From Nocardia inohanensis NBRC 100128 (GTDB taxonomy: Bacteria; Actinomycetota; Actinomycetes; Mycobacteriales; Mycobacteriaceae), in contig NZ_BDBK01000001.1 in assembly GCF_001612945.1 (NCBI RefSeq), positions 1,240,001 through 1,304,000 of the forward strand: 64,000 nucleotides of DNA. The letters run 5' to 3'. Below, one piece after another: positions 8,998 to 17,905 of the stretch (positions are counted from its first letter, which is position 1; each line of letters begins with the position of its first letter). The translations under genes were made by a program, and so were the position numbers. Under the pieces are notes generated by a model. That model saw only the letters and a list, made by a program, of their open reading frames with translations, was not told where the DNA came from and searched no databases.

Positions 8998-10125
8998 TCA
9001 GGCGCCGAGATCGGCGAGCAGTTCTTCGACGATCGCGCGGTGATGCAGCAGCACCTCGATATCGTCCGGCCGTGCCATCTCGCCGAAATGGATTTGGCGG
9101 CCACCAGCGCGCAGGAAGACGATGCTGTAGTTCAAAGCGGCGTACATCGTGTACCAGGTGAGGTCGGCCAGCTGTACGCCCGAATGCCGCGCGTAGGCCG
9201 CCACCACGTCGTCGACGCGCATGAAGTCCGGCATGCCGGGGAATCCGAAGTTCTCGGCGATCGCGTGAAAGACGCGGTGCCCGAAGGTAATCCAAGCCAC
9301 GTCGAGTTCGCGGGGACCGATGGTCGCCATCTCCCAGTCCAGCACCGCGACCGGTTCGAAATCCCGGTACATGCAGTTGCCGAGGCGCGCATCGCCCCAC
9401 GACAGCACGGTCGTATCGGTCTCGGGGATATTGTCGGTGAGCCACTTCAGGATTCGCTCCACCAACGGCGACGGACCGATGTCGCGGGCCGCGAACTCGT
9501 ACCAGGCGCGGGCGCGATTCAGGTTCTTCTCCAGCAATCCGGAACCGGGCTGTTGCGGTTCGAGGAATGCGAAAGTGTTTGCCGCGTCCGGGATTCCGTG
9601 CAGCTTCGCGAGCATTTCGATGGTGCTGTCCTGTACCCGGCGCTGCTGTTCGGGGGTCGCGTCGAAGAGCCAGTTGCCGCCGAAGGTGTAGGGCATGACA
9701 TCGGGCGGCACCAGACCCTCGACGCGGTCCATCAGCAGAAACGGCGTGCCCAGCACGTCGCCGGTCGGTTCGAGGAAACGGACCCGGGGGACCGGTACTT
9801 CGCCGCCTTCGGCCACGGTGCGCATCACGTCGAATTGCGCCGGCAGATCGTAGTTCTCGTAGACGGGGAAGTCGCCGGGCGCGGGCACCATCCGGGCGAT
9901 CAGGTCGGCGGCCTGCGGATCTCCGCTCTCCCGCCAGCGCAGGGTGAGGGTCAACGTCTCCGCCGACATGCCGTTGCTGTCGATACCGGATCCCAGCGTG
10001 AGCTCCGGTCCGGCCCCGTCGGGCAGCTGGGTGGCCAGCCATGCGGTGAGGCGCGGGATCAGGGCGGCGGTGTCACGGCTGCTGCGTTGCAGGCGCATGC
10101 CCTGATCATCGGGGGACGGAGACAT
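8998..10125 (-). CDS. Phosphotransferase-family protein (APH/choline-kinase-like fold)
   Basis: The 375-residue protein has the aminoglycoside phosphotransferase-like fold. The catalytic loop reads LSWGDARLGNCMY, with Asp and Asn in the expected spacing, and the metal-binding motif VLDWEMATIG follows about 20 residues later. The His of the usual HGD motif is replaced by Trp-Gly-Asp. Relatives in mycolata sit in lipid or acyl-CoA gene sets, so a small alcohol or acyl substrate is more likely than an antibiotic. It is first in a unit with the LLM oxidoreductase. Confidence 0.82.
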   Translation of the reverse strand: MSPSPDDQGMRLQRSSRDTAALIPRLTAWLATQLPDGAGPELTLGSGIDSNGMSAETLTLTLRWRESGDPQAADLIARMVPAPGDFPVYENYDLPAQFDVMRTVAEGGEVPVPRVRFLEPTGDVLGTPFLLMDRVEGLVPPDVMPYTFGGNWLFDATPEQQRRVQDSTIEMLAKLHGIPDAANTFAFLEPQQPGSGLLEKNLNRARAWYEFAARDIGPSPLVERILKWLTDNIPETDTTVLSWGDARLGNCMYRDFEPVAVLDWEMATIGPRELDVAWITFGHRVFHAIAENFGFPGMPDFMRVDDVVAAYARHSGVQLADLTWYTMYAALNYSIVFLRAGGRQIHFGEMARPDDIEVLLHHRAIVEELLADLGA

Positions 10126-10159
10126 GGATCACTCCTCACTGAATTGCGAAAGCTGGGGG

Positions 10160-10190
10160 TAACAGTGGACCTCCCCTCCGCAATTGTCAA
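10160..10190 (-). promoter_or_regulatory. Candidate promoter for phosphotransferase/LLM unit
   Basis: On the minus strand a perfect TTGACA (10190-10185) is followed about 17-18 bases later by the weak -10 candidate CACTGT/TGTTAC, ending about 35 bases before the ATG at 10125. This gives the unit its own promoter downstream of the TetR gene. Confidence 0.35.
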
Positions 10191-10213
10191 CGAGGGTTCT
10201 CAAAGAATGTAAG

Positions 10214-10870
10214 TCATTGCAGGTAAAGGGCTATCGCGTCGACGAGGCAGTGGCGGGCTTCGGTCAGTTCGGCGGGGGAGGAGAGCCGGCGCTCGTTATT
10301 GATGCCGCGCATGGCCATCGGGATCAGCGCCTGCACGTGGCGCACCTTCGCCGGAGCGATGGACAGGTCCGCCAGGAAGTACTCGAAAGCCCGCAGCCAG
10401 GCATCCTCGTAACCCGCCATCGCCGCCGCGGTCCGCGGGTAGAGCTCGAGCCGCTCCTGCTGACCATTGGGCAGACCGCCCCGCAGCGTCTCGACCGCTC
10501 GCCCCTCCGGGCTGTCGAGAATGGTCCAGATGGCCTCGACCACCTCCCACACCCGCTCCCGGATCGACCCGCTCACCGCCGGCCAGATTTCGGGACTGTT
10601 CGCTCCGGTGCGATCGGTCAACTCGATGAGCACGGCCGCCCACAAGCCGTCGATATCGCCGAACTGATGCTTCAAAGTGCCCCAGCTGACCCCGGCCTCG
10701 CGGGCAACCCGGTTGGCGGACAACGGTTCCCCGGAGCCTTGCGCGAGACAGCCGATGGCGATGTCCAGCAGCCGCTGCCTGGTCTCGCGCCCCTTGCGAT
10801 TGAGGCGAGTTCCGGCCGCGGACTGCATTGTCGAACTCGCTTCGGTCATCGCTGCTTCCGTTCCGCACAT
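10214..10870 (-). CDS. TetR-family regulator
   Basis: The 218-residue protein has a TetR-type HTH (RETRQRLLDIAIGCLAQGS then REAGVSWGTLKHQFGDIDGL). The recognition helix end WGTLKHQFG differs from the usual TLYRHF and places it in a less common TetR subgroup. Starts at ATG 10870, 10849 or about 10828 are possible; the shorter ones still leave a full HTH. It precedes the phosphotransferase and LLM genes on the same strand with an 88-base gap that holds a separate promoter candidate. Confidence 0.85.
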   Translation of the reverse strand: MCGTEAAMTEASSTMQSAAGTRLNRKGRETRQRLLDIAIGCLAQGSGEPLSANRVAREAGVSWGTLKHQFGDIDGLWAAVLIELTDRTGANSPEIWPAVSGSIRERVWEVVEAIWTILDSPEGRAVETLRGGLPNGQQERLELYPRTAAAMAGYEDAWLRAFEYFLADLSIAPAKVRHVQALIPMAMRGINNERRLSSPAELTEARHCLVDAIALYLQ

Positions 10871-11131
10871 CCCGAGATTCGGAATCCCATTGTCGCTCCG
10901 ACGATAGCGGCATGTTCGTCGGAGCCCGCAACCGCTGCACGAAAGTGAGCGGCTTTCTCGGATTACCGCCGCCGCGCTCAGCGGAGGACCGGGAGGTCCG
11001 GGCGAACGCGCAGGTAGATCGTGCTATTCGAGGCGCTCCGCGAGATCGTGCGAAACGAGTAGAAGGTGAGCGAACGACCACTTTAGAGTTCGATTTCACC
11101 GATTGGTGCGATAGATCGCGAGGAGTCGACG

Positions 11132-12364
11132 ATGACGACTGACGGAGCATCACGTGTGGGATTGACCGTCTCCGGCCGCCCGATGTCCACGCCCCTGCAA
11201 GATGTGCGGGCGGTATCGCGGCAGCTGGTGGGGCACTTCGTCGACAAGGTCATTCCATGCCGCACACTGCCCGGGGACCTGATCGCCGGTGACGTCACGA
11301 CGGTGACGCGGGTGTGCCTGGAGCTCGCGGTGAGCATGCTCGACGGTGGCGACATTCCGGAGAAGACCGGGAAGCTGGCCGATGCGGCGGCGGGCTGGGC
11401 GCGCGAGGGCGTGCCCATCGACATCGTGCTGCACTCGATTCACGAAGGGTTCCAGGTCGGGCTGGACCGGGTGGTGTCGACGGCGACGGTGCGCGATTAC
11501 GACAGCATCGTCGACGGCGCGAAACTGGTGGTGAGCATGCTGGACACCATCAGCGCCACGGTGGCGCGCGCGTATGTGCGCGAGCACAAGGCGGTGGTGG
11601 GGGAGCATCACACGGCCGTGCACACGCTCACCTCGGCGCTGCTCGGCGGGAAGTCCACCTCCACCATGGCGCGCGAATGCGGGATCGATATCGCCGCCGA
11701 GTACGCGGTGCTGGCGCTGGCGATTCCCCAGCATCCCGATGAACGGCATCCCATGCTGGACGGCAAGGTGGTCGCGCGCCGCAAACTGCGCCGGGTGCAG
11801 GCCGAACTCGCCACGCGCTGTGGGGAATCCGCGCTCGCCCTGCTCAGTGTCGACGGCGGCACCGTGCTGGTGCCGACCGCCGTGGTGTCCGACGAGCGGC
11901 TGGGGTCGCTGGTGACGCAGCTGTCGGCCGCCGCGCACGTGCCCGTCACCGCGGCCGCGGTGCTCGCGACGCCCGCCGAAGTGCCGGATGCGGCCGATCG
12001 CGCCCACGAACTGCTCGATATGGTGCAGCGGCTGGAATGTGTTCCGGGGCTTTATCGATTCACCGATATGGCGTTGGAGTACCAGCTGACCCGGCCGGGG
12101 CCGGGGCGCGAAACTCTGGGCTCGTTACTGGAGCCGCTGGCGGATCATCCGGAATTGCTCGAGACGCTGCAATGCCATATCGGGAACAATCTGAATCGGC
12201 AGCGCACGGCTCGGCTCATGCATATCCACGCCAATACCGTGGATTACCGGCTGAAGAAGATCAGTCAGCTCACCGGATTGGATCCGACCGCGACCATGGG
12301 ACTGTGGCAATTGCGTTCCGCGCTCATCGCGCGCACCTTCAACGAGCACAAGAGTCCAGCGTGA
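11132..12364 (+). CDS. PucR/CdaR-like transcriptional regulator
   Basis: The 410-residue protein ends in a PucR-type helix-turn-helix (HTH_30, about residues 345-400) with the signature NLNRQRTARLMHIHANTVDYRLKK shortened here to its core, HIHANTVDYRLKKI, followed by GLDP. The N-terminal two thirds is a sensory region with a GGDEF-like or RsbR-like N domain and a CdaR-like middle part; no metal or nucleotide motif stands out. This architecture is very common in Nocardia. Its 3' end overlaps the convergent dehydratase gene by 26 bases. The target is unknown. Confidence 0.82.
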   Translation: MTTDGASRVGLTVSGRPMSTPLQDVRAVSRQLVGHFVDKVIPCRTLPGDLIAGDVTTVTRVCLELAVSMLDGGDIPEKTGKLADAAAGWAREGVPIDIVLHSIHEGFQVGLDRVVSTATVRDYDSIVDGAKLVVSMLDTISATVARAYVREHKAVVGEHHTAVHTLTSALLGGKSTSTMARECGIDIAAEYAVLALAIPQHPDERHPMLDGKVVARRKLRRVQAELATRCGESALALLSVDGGTVLVPTAVVSDERLGSLVTQLSAAAHVPVTAAAVLATPAEVPDAADRAHELLDMVQRLECVPGLYRFTDMALEYQLTRPGPGRETLGSLLEPLADHPELLETLQCHIGNNLNRQRTARLMHIHANTVDYRLKKISQLTGLDPTATMGLWQLRSALIARTFNEHKSPA

Positions 12365-13343
12365 AAGGTGGTGCGAAAGCCACTTCGGCGCTGGCATATC
12401 CGAACAGTTTGCGGCCTTGGGAGCGGGCGTCGAGGGCGACGGTCGCGGTGCGGGCCGCCGGGTCGACGGTGAGGACACGGCCCCGGAACTCGAGTTCGGC
12501 GACCTCGGTGCGCGGGACCGCCAGATAGTGCACCTGATGGGCGAATTCGGCCCGCAGTTTGGTGATCGCCGCCGGATCGTGCGTCCACGACGTGAGGTAT
12601 CCGGTGGCCAGGGCGAGCATCAGCATGCCCGGGGCGATCGGACCGGGCGGGTCGGCCGGCAGTGCGCGGCCGGGCAGGCTGTCGAGCGAATCGCCCACGA
12701 CGCGGGCGTAATCGGTGATGTCGCGGGCGGTCACGGTGGTGCGGGCGCGGGGGAGTTCCGCACCCTCGGTGAGGCGGTCCGGCTCGATACGGGTACGAGG
12801 CAGACGGTGCAGACGGGGTGCTGCCGGGATTCCGGGGACTGACGGATCGTCCGGCTGGGCGGTGTTCGCGGGCGGCGTCGGCCCGACACTGGCCAGCAGC
12901 GCGGTCGAAATGGTCTGCACGGGAACGCCGTCCCGGTCGGAGAGCACGCCGGTCACGGTGATGACGTCGAAAGACCTGAACTGCCGGAACGATTCGAAGA
13001 ATACATCGCAGGTGAGCTCGTCACCGGCGAGCAGCGGCCGGCCGATATCGAGGGTCTGGTCCACGTGCACCACCCGGTCCACGCGGTAACCGCTGATCAG
13101 TTCGTCCAGGATTTCGCGGCGCGCCTGCCGCCACACCAGCGCCGCGAAGGCCGGAGGCGCGATCACCGCGTCGAAACCCAGTCGCGCCGCGGCCGCCTCC
13201 TCCCAGTGCGCGGGATGGAAAGCCTGTACCGCACGGGCGAATTCGCGGATCCGGCCGCGCTCCACCCGGAACGGGCGAGCGCAACGGTAGCGGTGACCGA
13301 CCAGCGCCCGAGCCTGGTCCGCGCCCAGGATTCCGTGTGTCAT
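12339..13343 (-). CDS. Two-hotdog (3R)-hydroxyacyl dehydratase-like protein (fused HadA/HadB type)
   Basis: The 334-residue protein is two MaoC-like hotdog domains in tandem, like the fused HadA/HadB (3R)-hydroxyacyl-ACP dehydratases of mycolata. The first domain (about 10-155) has AFHPAH at 41-46 in the hydratase-motif position. In the second (about 200-330) the motif that should read GD-x-N-P-x-H reads GDSLDSLPG (217-225): the Asp is kept but the catalytic His is gone, although the following region with IAPGML is normal. The protein may therefore be a weak or non-catalytic dehydratase, or use another residue. It overlaps the PucR-like gene tail to tail. Confidence 0.78.
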   Translation of the reverse strand: MTHGILGADQARALVGHRYRCARPFRVERGRIREFARAVQAFHPAHWEEAAAARLGFDAVIAPPAFAALVWRQARREILDELISGYRVDRVVHVDQTLDIGRPLLAGDELTCDVFFESFRQFRSFDVITVTGVLSDRDGVPVQTISTALLASVGPTPPANTAQPDDPSVPGIPAAPRLHRLPRTRIEPDRLTEGAELPRARTTVTARDITDYARVVGDSLDSLPGRALPADPPGPIAPGMLMLALATGYLTSWTHDPAAITKLRAEFAHQVHYLAVPRTEVAELEFRGRVLTVDPAARTATVALDARSQGRKLFGYASAEVAFAPPFTLDSCAR

Positions 13344-13645
13344 GGGTTCTCCTCACGAAAGATGCGGTGCCGCAGATTTCGATCATGCCCGGGCGGGCGG
13401 GGATTACCGGAATTCGCTGCGATAACTGGAGATTTCACGGCGGGACGGGGCGGGAATTTGTGAATCGGGTTCTCGCGGTGGCGTTGTCATCGTTCACCGA
13501 ACGCGCATGCGGTGGTGGTGATCGGTTCCAGTGATCCGCGTGAGTGCCTATCCGCGTCTCGTGCCGCCTCTAGCGTGAGCGCGAATTCGGTACCGGAAGT
13601 TCTGTGCGGCACCGGATTCGAATTCTGTGAACTTAGGAGATTCGA
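13344..13645. other. Divergent intergenic region, no gene seen
   Basis: These 302 bases separate the divergent dehydratase and lipase genes. I see no convincing coding frame. The only pattern is a loose mirror of GAATTC and GGATTCGAATTC elements around 13590-13626, just before the lipase ribosome-binding site AGGAGA. It presumably holds both promoters. Confidence 0.5.
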
Positions 13646-14830
13646 ATGAGAAGAAGGAAGCGCGTCCGGGCATCGGTGCTGGCGGGAGCGTCGATGCTGG
13701 CGCTCGGATTCGCCTGTTCCGGGGCCGAAGCGGCGCCGGACGCGGCGCCCACCGAACAGCAATTGGCCGATTACATCGCGGCGGGTGTGCAGCGCGGGGA
13801 ACCCGTGGCGGGCACCGGATCCGCCTGCACCTCCGGCAGCGGCGCCGGCTCGGGGAACGGATCCGGTGACTGCTACGGGGGTTCGGGGTCCAGCTCCGGA
13901 TCCTCGGGCGGCCGGTCCTCCGACACCGTGGGGTACGGGCCGAGCATGACGTCGTGGGTGGCGGCCTTCGGCTATGGCGTGGCTAATCCGGATGCCACCC
14001 CGCCCGGCGCGAACGATTGGAACTGCAAGCCGACGGCCGAACATCCGCGGCCGGTGGTGCTGGTGCACGGCACCTGGATGAACGCCTACAACGGATTCGC
14101 CTATATGGGCCAGCCCATCAAGGACGCCGGGTTCTGCACCTTCACCCTCAACTACGGTCGCTCCGACCTGATCCAGGGCGGCGGGCTGGGGTCGATCCTG
14201 CCCGGCACCATGGGCACCGGATACATCCAGGATTCGGCGAAACAGCTGTCCGCCTTCGTCGATCGCGTGCTCGCCGCCACCGGGGCCGGGCAGGTCGATA
14301 TCGTGGCGCACTCGCAGGGCGGGCCGATGTCGGGCTGGTACACCAAGTACGAGGGCGGTGCGGCCAAGGTGCACAACATGATCACCTTCGGGGCGACCAA
14401 CCACGGCACCTCGCTCGACGGGATCGGGGCGCTGGGACGGGCCATCAACAATCTCGGGATCGATGTGCTCGGGCTGGTCGAGATCTTCGTGGGGCACGCC
14501 GGAATTCAGCAGACCATCGGCTCGGACTTCATCAACCAGCTCAATGCCAAGGGTGACACCGTGCCCGGGATCGACTACACGGTCGTCGGCACCCGCTACG
14601 ACGAGATCACCAATCCGATGGAGCTGACCTTCCTCACCGCGGGGCCGGGCGCGCACGTGAACAATATTCTGCTGCAAGACGGTTGCGAGCAGGACGTGTC
14701 CGACCACCTCACCATGATGTACTCGCCGCGGGCGCTGTCCATCGCGTTGCGGGCGCTGGATCCGGCCAAGTTCAGCCAGTTGCAGTGCACCTTCAACCCG
14801 TGGGTGGTGGGCGGCGGCGGGTCGCTCTAA
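13646..14830 (+). CDS. Secreted lipase/esterase (class 2 lipase-like alpha/beta hydrolase)
   Basis: The 394-residue protein has an Arg-rich start, a hydrophobic stretch and a likely signal peptidase site after AEA (Ala29), so it is exported. Residues 57-92 are a Gly/Ser-rich linker with a pair of cysteines (61, 76). The hydrolase domain follows: LVHGTW at 139-144 forms the oxyanion region and AHSQGG gives nucleophile Ser223. It resembles the class 2 lipase family (PF01674). AGGAGA eight bases before the ATG supports the start. Its stop overlaps the convergent TetR gene by four bases. Natural substrates would be triacylglycerols or esters. Confidence 0.88.
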   Translation: MRRRKRVRASVLAGASMLALGFACSGAEAAPDAAPTEQQLADYIAAGVQRGEPVAGTGSACTSGSGAGSGNGSGDCYGGSGSSSGSSGGRSSDTVGYGPSMTSWVAAFGYGVANPDATPPGANDWNCKPTAEHPRPVVLVHGTWMNAYNGFAYMGQPIKDAGFCTFTLNYGRSDLIQGGGLGSILPGTMGTGYIQDSAKQLSAFVDRVLAATGAGQVDIVAHSQGGPMSGWYTKYEGGAAKVHNMITFGATNHGTSLDGIGALGRAINNLGIDVLGLVEIFVGHAGIQQTIGSDFINQLNAKGDTVPGIDYTVVGTRYDEITNPMELTFLTAGPGAHVNNILLQDGCEQDVSDHLTMMYSPRALSIALRALDPAKFSQLQCTFNPWVVGGGGSL

Positions 14831-15474
14831 CCGGCTCGCAGTTCCCGGGCTTCGGCCTCGATCCAGGCGCTGATCATCCGCGCCGTGGTCTCGATCGCCT
14901 CCGCGCGCTCGCGGCTGTCCACCTCGAGCGCCGAGGCCCGCAGCACGCTCGCGAAACCGGTATTGATCAGGACGAAGGTCATCACGTCGTAGCGGTGATC
15001 GTGGCCCGGGCCGAGGAGCTGGATGAGCAGCACCTTCACCAGCAGGCGCAGGCGCGGTTCGAATTCGGGCAGGCCGCTGCTGTAGAACTGCACGCCCGCC
15101 ACCAGCGCTCGCACCAGGCGCGCGTTGGCGACCAGTTCATCGGTGAACAGTTGCAACAGCTCGGTGATGATCTGGCGGGTCGGCATATTGCCGTGGGACG
15201 CCGAAACCCCCGACACCCAATGGGTGAAGTTGCGTTCGATATTCGCCAGCATGCGGCCCAGCAGTTCGTCCACGATGACGCTGCGATCGGCGAAATAGCG
15301 GTACAGCGTGCCGATACTGACCCCCGCCTCGGCCGCGATCCGGTTGGTGGAGGTGTCGGCGATGCCGCGCTCACCGAACAGGCGGGCGGCGGTGTCGAGA
15401 ATGTGTTCCCGGGTCGCCTTGGAGCGTTCCTGGGTGGGTCGTCGGCGTTGGCGGACAGCCTTCGTCGGCACCAC
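14827..15474 (-). CDS. TetR-family regulator
   Basis: The 215-residue protein has a canonical TetR HTH (REHILDTAARLFGERGIADT, then VSIGTLYRYFADRSVIV). It closely resembles the TetR at 2572 in the HTH region (both read GIADTSTNRIAA), which suggests a related operator class. It is divergent from the ABC1 kinase gene, with a 13-base palindrome just upstream of its start. Confidence 0.87.
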   Translation of the reverse strand: MVPTKAVRQRRRPTQERSKATREHILDTAARLFGERGIADTSTNRIAAEAGVSIGTLYRYFADRSVIVDELLGRMLANIERNFTHWVSGVSASHGNMPTRQIITELLQLFTDELVANARLVRALVAGVQFYSSGLPEFEPRLRLLVKVLLIQLLGPGHDHRYDVMTFVLINTGFASVLRASALEVDSRERAEAIETTARMISAWIEAEARELRAG

Positions 15475-15496
15475 AGCCTCCTTGCCGAAGTGAAGA

Positions 15497-15509
15497 TGAG
15501 CAATGCTCA
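15497..15509. promoter_or_regulatory. Palindrome, candidate TetR operator
   Basis: TGAGCAATGCTCA is a perfect palindrome with 6-base arms around a single A. It lies 23 bases upstream of the TetR start at 15474, inside the 101-base gap shared with the divergent ABC1 kinase gene. It is followed by GCTTAGC and repeated GTTAC elements. Confidence 0.45.
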
Positions 15510-15575
15510 GCTTAGCTGTTACTCGCCGTTACGTGTGCTGTATCTTCGTGCGCTACAAGGTCACAGGAGGTTGGC

Positions 15576-16946
15576 ATGAGCGGGCGGGTGCCCACGGGCC
15601 GGATCGCGCGCGGAACGCGACTGGGCCGGCTCGCCGCCGGGCAGGCGGTGCGCGAGGCCGGCACCCGGCTGGCGATGGTGGGGCGCACCGAACAGGCGCG
15701 GCGGATCCTGGCGCAACGCTCGGCCATGCAGGCGGCCCAGCAACTGGTCACCGTGCTGGGCAGTATGAAGGGCGCGGCCATGAAGCTCGGGCAGATGCTG
15801 TCCGTGCTCGACCTGGATCTGGTGCCGGCCGAACACCGGGAAATGTTCCGGGACAAGCTGGCCGAACTGCGCGACCGCGCGCCCGTCGTGGAGTTCGCGC
15901 GCATGCGGCAGGTCATCGAAGCCGATCTGGGGCCGCTGGCACGGGTATTCGCCGATTTCGACGAGACGCCGGTCGCGGCGGCCTCCATCGGGCAGGTGTA
16001 TCGGGCCCGGCTGCGGGACGGCCGCCCGGTCGCGGTGAAGGTGAAGTATCCCGGCGTGGACGCGGCCGTACACGCCGACATGCGCAACCTCGCCATGCTC
16101 AGCGGACTGCTCCGCAATATCCTGCCCAGCGCCGGGGACGCATCGGTACTGGAGGAGATCTCCCGCAATATCGGCGGCGAACTCGACTATGTGCGTGAGG
16201 CTTCCACCCAGCATCGGATCGCGGCCCGCTACCGCGGACACCCGTTCCTGACCGTCCCCGACAGCATCCAGCAGTACTGCACACACCATGTCCTGGTCAC
16301 CGACTACATCGACGGCCGCCCCTTCGAACAGATCCGCACGCTACCCGACGCCGACCGCAACGCCATCGGCGAAATCATCTACCGCTTCTACATCACGCCC
16401 CTCTTCACCGACTACGAATTCTGCGGCGACCCCCACCCCGGCAACATCCTCCTCGCCGCGGACGGCAAACTCGCCTTCGTCGACTTCGGCCTCTACACCC
16501 GAATGGACCCCGTAGACGTCGAATTCGAACGCACCGGCCTGCGCGCCGCCTGCGAACTCCGCGCCGACGACCTCCACACCCACTGGTCGGCCCGCGGCAT
16601 CCTCGACCCCGCCACCGTCACCCCCCTCGAATGCCTCGAATACGTCTGGGCCGCCACCGGCTGGCACTTCCTCGACGAACCCCTCACCATCACCCCCGAA
16701 CTGGCCACCGGCGCGGTAATCCTCGCCATGGACCCCCGAGCCTCCGAACACCGCGGCATGCGCAACCAACTCCTACCCCCCGAACACGTCTTCTCCCGCC
16801 GCGCCGACCTCTTCACCTTCGCCGCCCTCGGCCAACTCCACACCACCAACAACTGGCACACCCTCGCCCGCGAATGGCTCTACCACGAACCCCCGATCAC
16901 CGACATCGGCCGCGCGACAGCACACTGGCGCACCGCCACCACCTGA
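15576..16946 (+). CDS. ABC1/UbiB-family (AarF-like) atypical kinase
   Basis: The 456-residue protein belongs to the UbiB/ABC1 (ADCK-like) family, linked to quinone or lipid metabolism at membranes. The family marks are present: KLGQ at 70-73, the Ala-rich loop AAAS at 134-137, the ATP-site lysine in VAVKVKYPG, the catalytic GDPHPGNIL and the metal-binding FVDFGLY. AGGAGG eight bases before ATG supports the start. Base use changes inside the gene: up to about 16,280 it is mixed, then the coding strand becomes strongly C-rich and G-poor to the end. Confidence 0.9.
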   Translation: MSGRVPTGRIARGTRLGRLAAGQAVREAGTRLAMVGRTEQARRILAQRSAMQAAQQLVTVLGSMKGAAMKLGQMLSVLDLDLVPAEHREMFRDKLAELRDRAPVVEFARMRQVIEADLGPLARVFADFDETPVAAASIGQVYRARLRDGRPVAVKVKYPGVDAAVHADMRNLAMLSGLLRNILPSAGDASVLEEISRNIGGELDYVREASTQHRIAARYRGHPFLTVPDSIQQYCTHHVLVTDYIDGRPFEQIRTLPDADRNAIGEIIYRFYITPLFTDYEFCGDPHPGNILLAADGKLAFVDFGLYTRMDPVDVEFERTGLRAACELRADDLHTHWSARGILDPATVTPLECLEYVWAATGWHFLDEPLTITPELATGAVILAMDPRASEHRGMRNQLLPPEHVFSRRADLFTFAALGQLHTTNNWHTLAREWLYHEPPITDIGRATAHWRTATT

Positions 16947-17073
16947 CCCCTCCCATTCGAACAATCTGCGCCGCAATACGATTCGACCCGCATTTCCAGG
17001 TAACCCCTCCCGATGTAGCCCCAACCCCGGGCCCCCGCACCCCATTTCGTGCGGCACAGGAAAGGTTCCCGCG

Positions 17074-17289
17074 ATGACCACCCCCCACCCCACCGCCCCC
17101 CGAAACCTGAACATCCTGGCCCTCACAACCCTGATAACCGGCTTCATAGGCTTCTGCTGCCTCCCCCTACTCCTAGGCCCCCTCGCCCTCCTCCAAATCC
17201 GAGACACCGGCGAACGAGGCCGCGGCCTCGCCATCACCGGCATGCTCACCACCCTGGCCTGGCTGACCGGCCTGACCCTGATCACCTAG
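17074..17289 (+). CDS. Small DUF4190-like membrane protein
   Basis: This 71-residue protein has two predicted membrane helices (about 14-38 and 51-70) separated by a short polar loop with an IRDTGERGRG motif typical of DUF4190 proteins. The function of the family is unknown. AGGAAAGG lies about ten bases upstream. It shares the C-rich coding strand of the end of the preceding kinase gene and may be read from the same transcript, 127 bases downstream. Confidence 0.7.
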   Translation: MTTPHPTAPRNLNILALTTLITGFIGFCCLPLLLGPLALLQIRDTGERGRGLAITGMLTTLAWLTGLTLIT

Positions 17290-17307
17290 CCCGGCAGAGG
17301 TTTTCGG

Positions 17308-17857
17308 TCACCCCGCCCGAGACCAGCTCGCCACGAAGCGCCCCGCCTCGCTGGACCTTGCATCGGACAGCAGCTCTCCCGTGAACCGCGAGCCTTCCGC
17401 AGCCCCGGCAAGTACCTGCCACGGTGCACGTCCGGAGGCGCTCGCGGTCCACGCCGAGTCGGACCCGAGCCGACCGATGCCGTGGACATCGGCACTGGCG
17501 AGACACCGTGCAAGCCCGCGGTTATGCGTCGCCGCCTGAGCCACGTCAGCACCGGCGAAATGACCGCCGCCGATACCCTCCCCAACCACCAGCATCACGA
17601 CTCGTTCACCCTGTGCGGCCAACTCACGACCCAGCGCCGAGCACTCCTGCGGTGACGCATCGTACGAAACCGATTGATAGGCAAACTCTTTGATAAAACA
17701 CCCGCTCGGTCTCATCCCCGATCTTCGGAAATCTCAGCCGCCGAACCGATTCGACACAACCCCTGCGCAAACCGTCCCACTCCGCCCCCTCGACCCCCGC
17801 CACCTCGGGTATCAACATCGGCGATTGTGGACACAAAGCTGCTGCGATCAACGGCAC
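17308..17857 (-). pseudogene. Decayed class III extradiol dioxygenase-like (LigB-like) gene
   Basis: The minus strand encodes two parts of one protein in different frames. The first (from ATG 17857) starts MPLIAAALCPQSPMLIPEVA and continues to VRRL, then runs into unrelated sequence. The second, in another frame from about 17695, reads FAYQSVSYDASPQECSALG and ends with GRAPWQVLAGAAEG and GRFVASWSRAG. Both match, from memory, the N- and C-terminal parts of the LigB-like small protein conserved in mycolata, which is normally well over 200 residues in one frame. Roughly 60-80 residues appear deleted between the parts, with a frameshift at the joint. It is almost certainly non-functional. Confidence 0.72.
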
Positions 17858-17905
17858 GAATCCTCCTGAAGCTGTTGTTCTCCAACCACATTGGCACAGC
17901 CTGGC

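Noticed and set aside
16341..16769. Gly/Glu/Val-rich open frame antisense to the ABC1 kinase gene
   Set aside because: It is a mirror of the C-rich coding strand and has no ribosome-binding site or recognisable motif.
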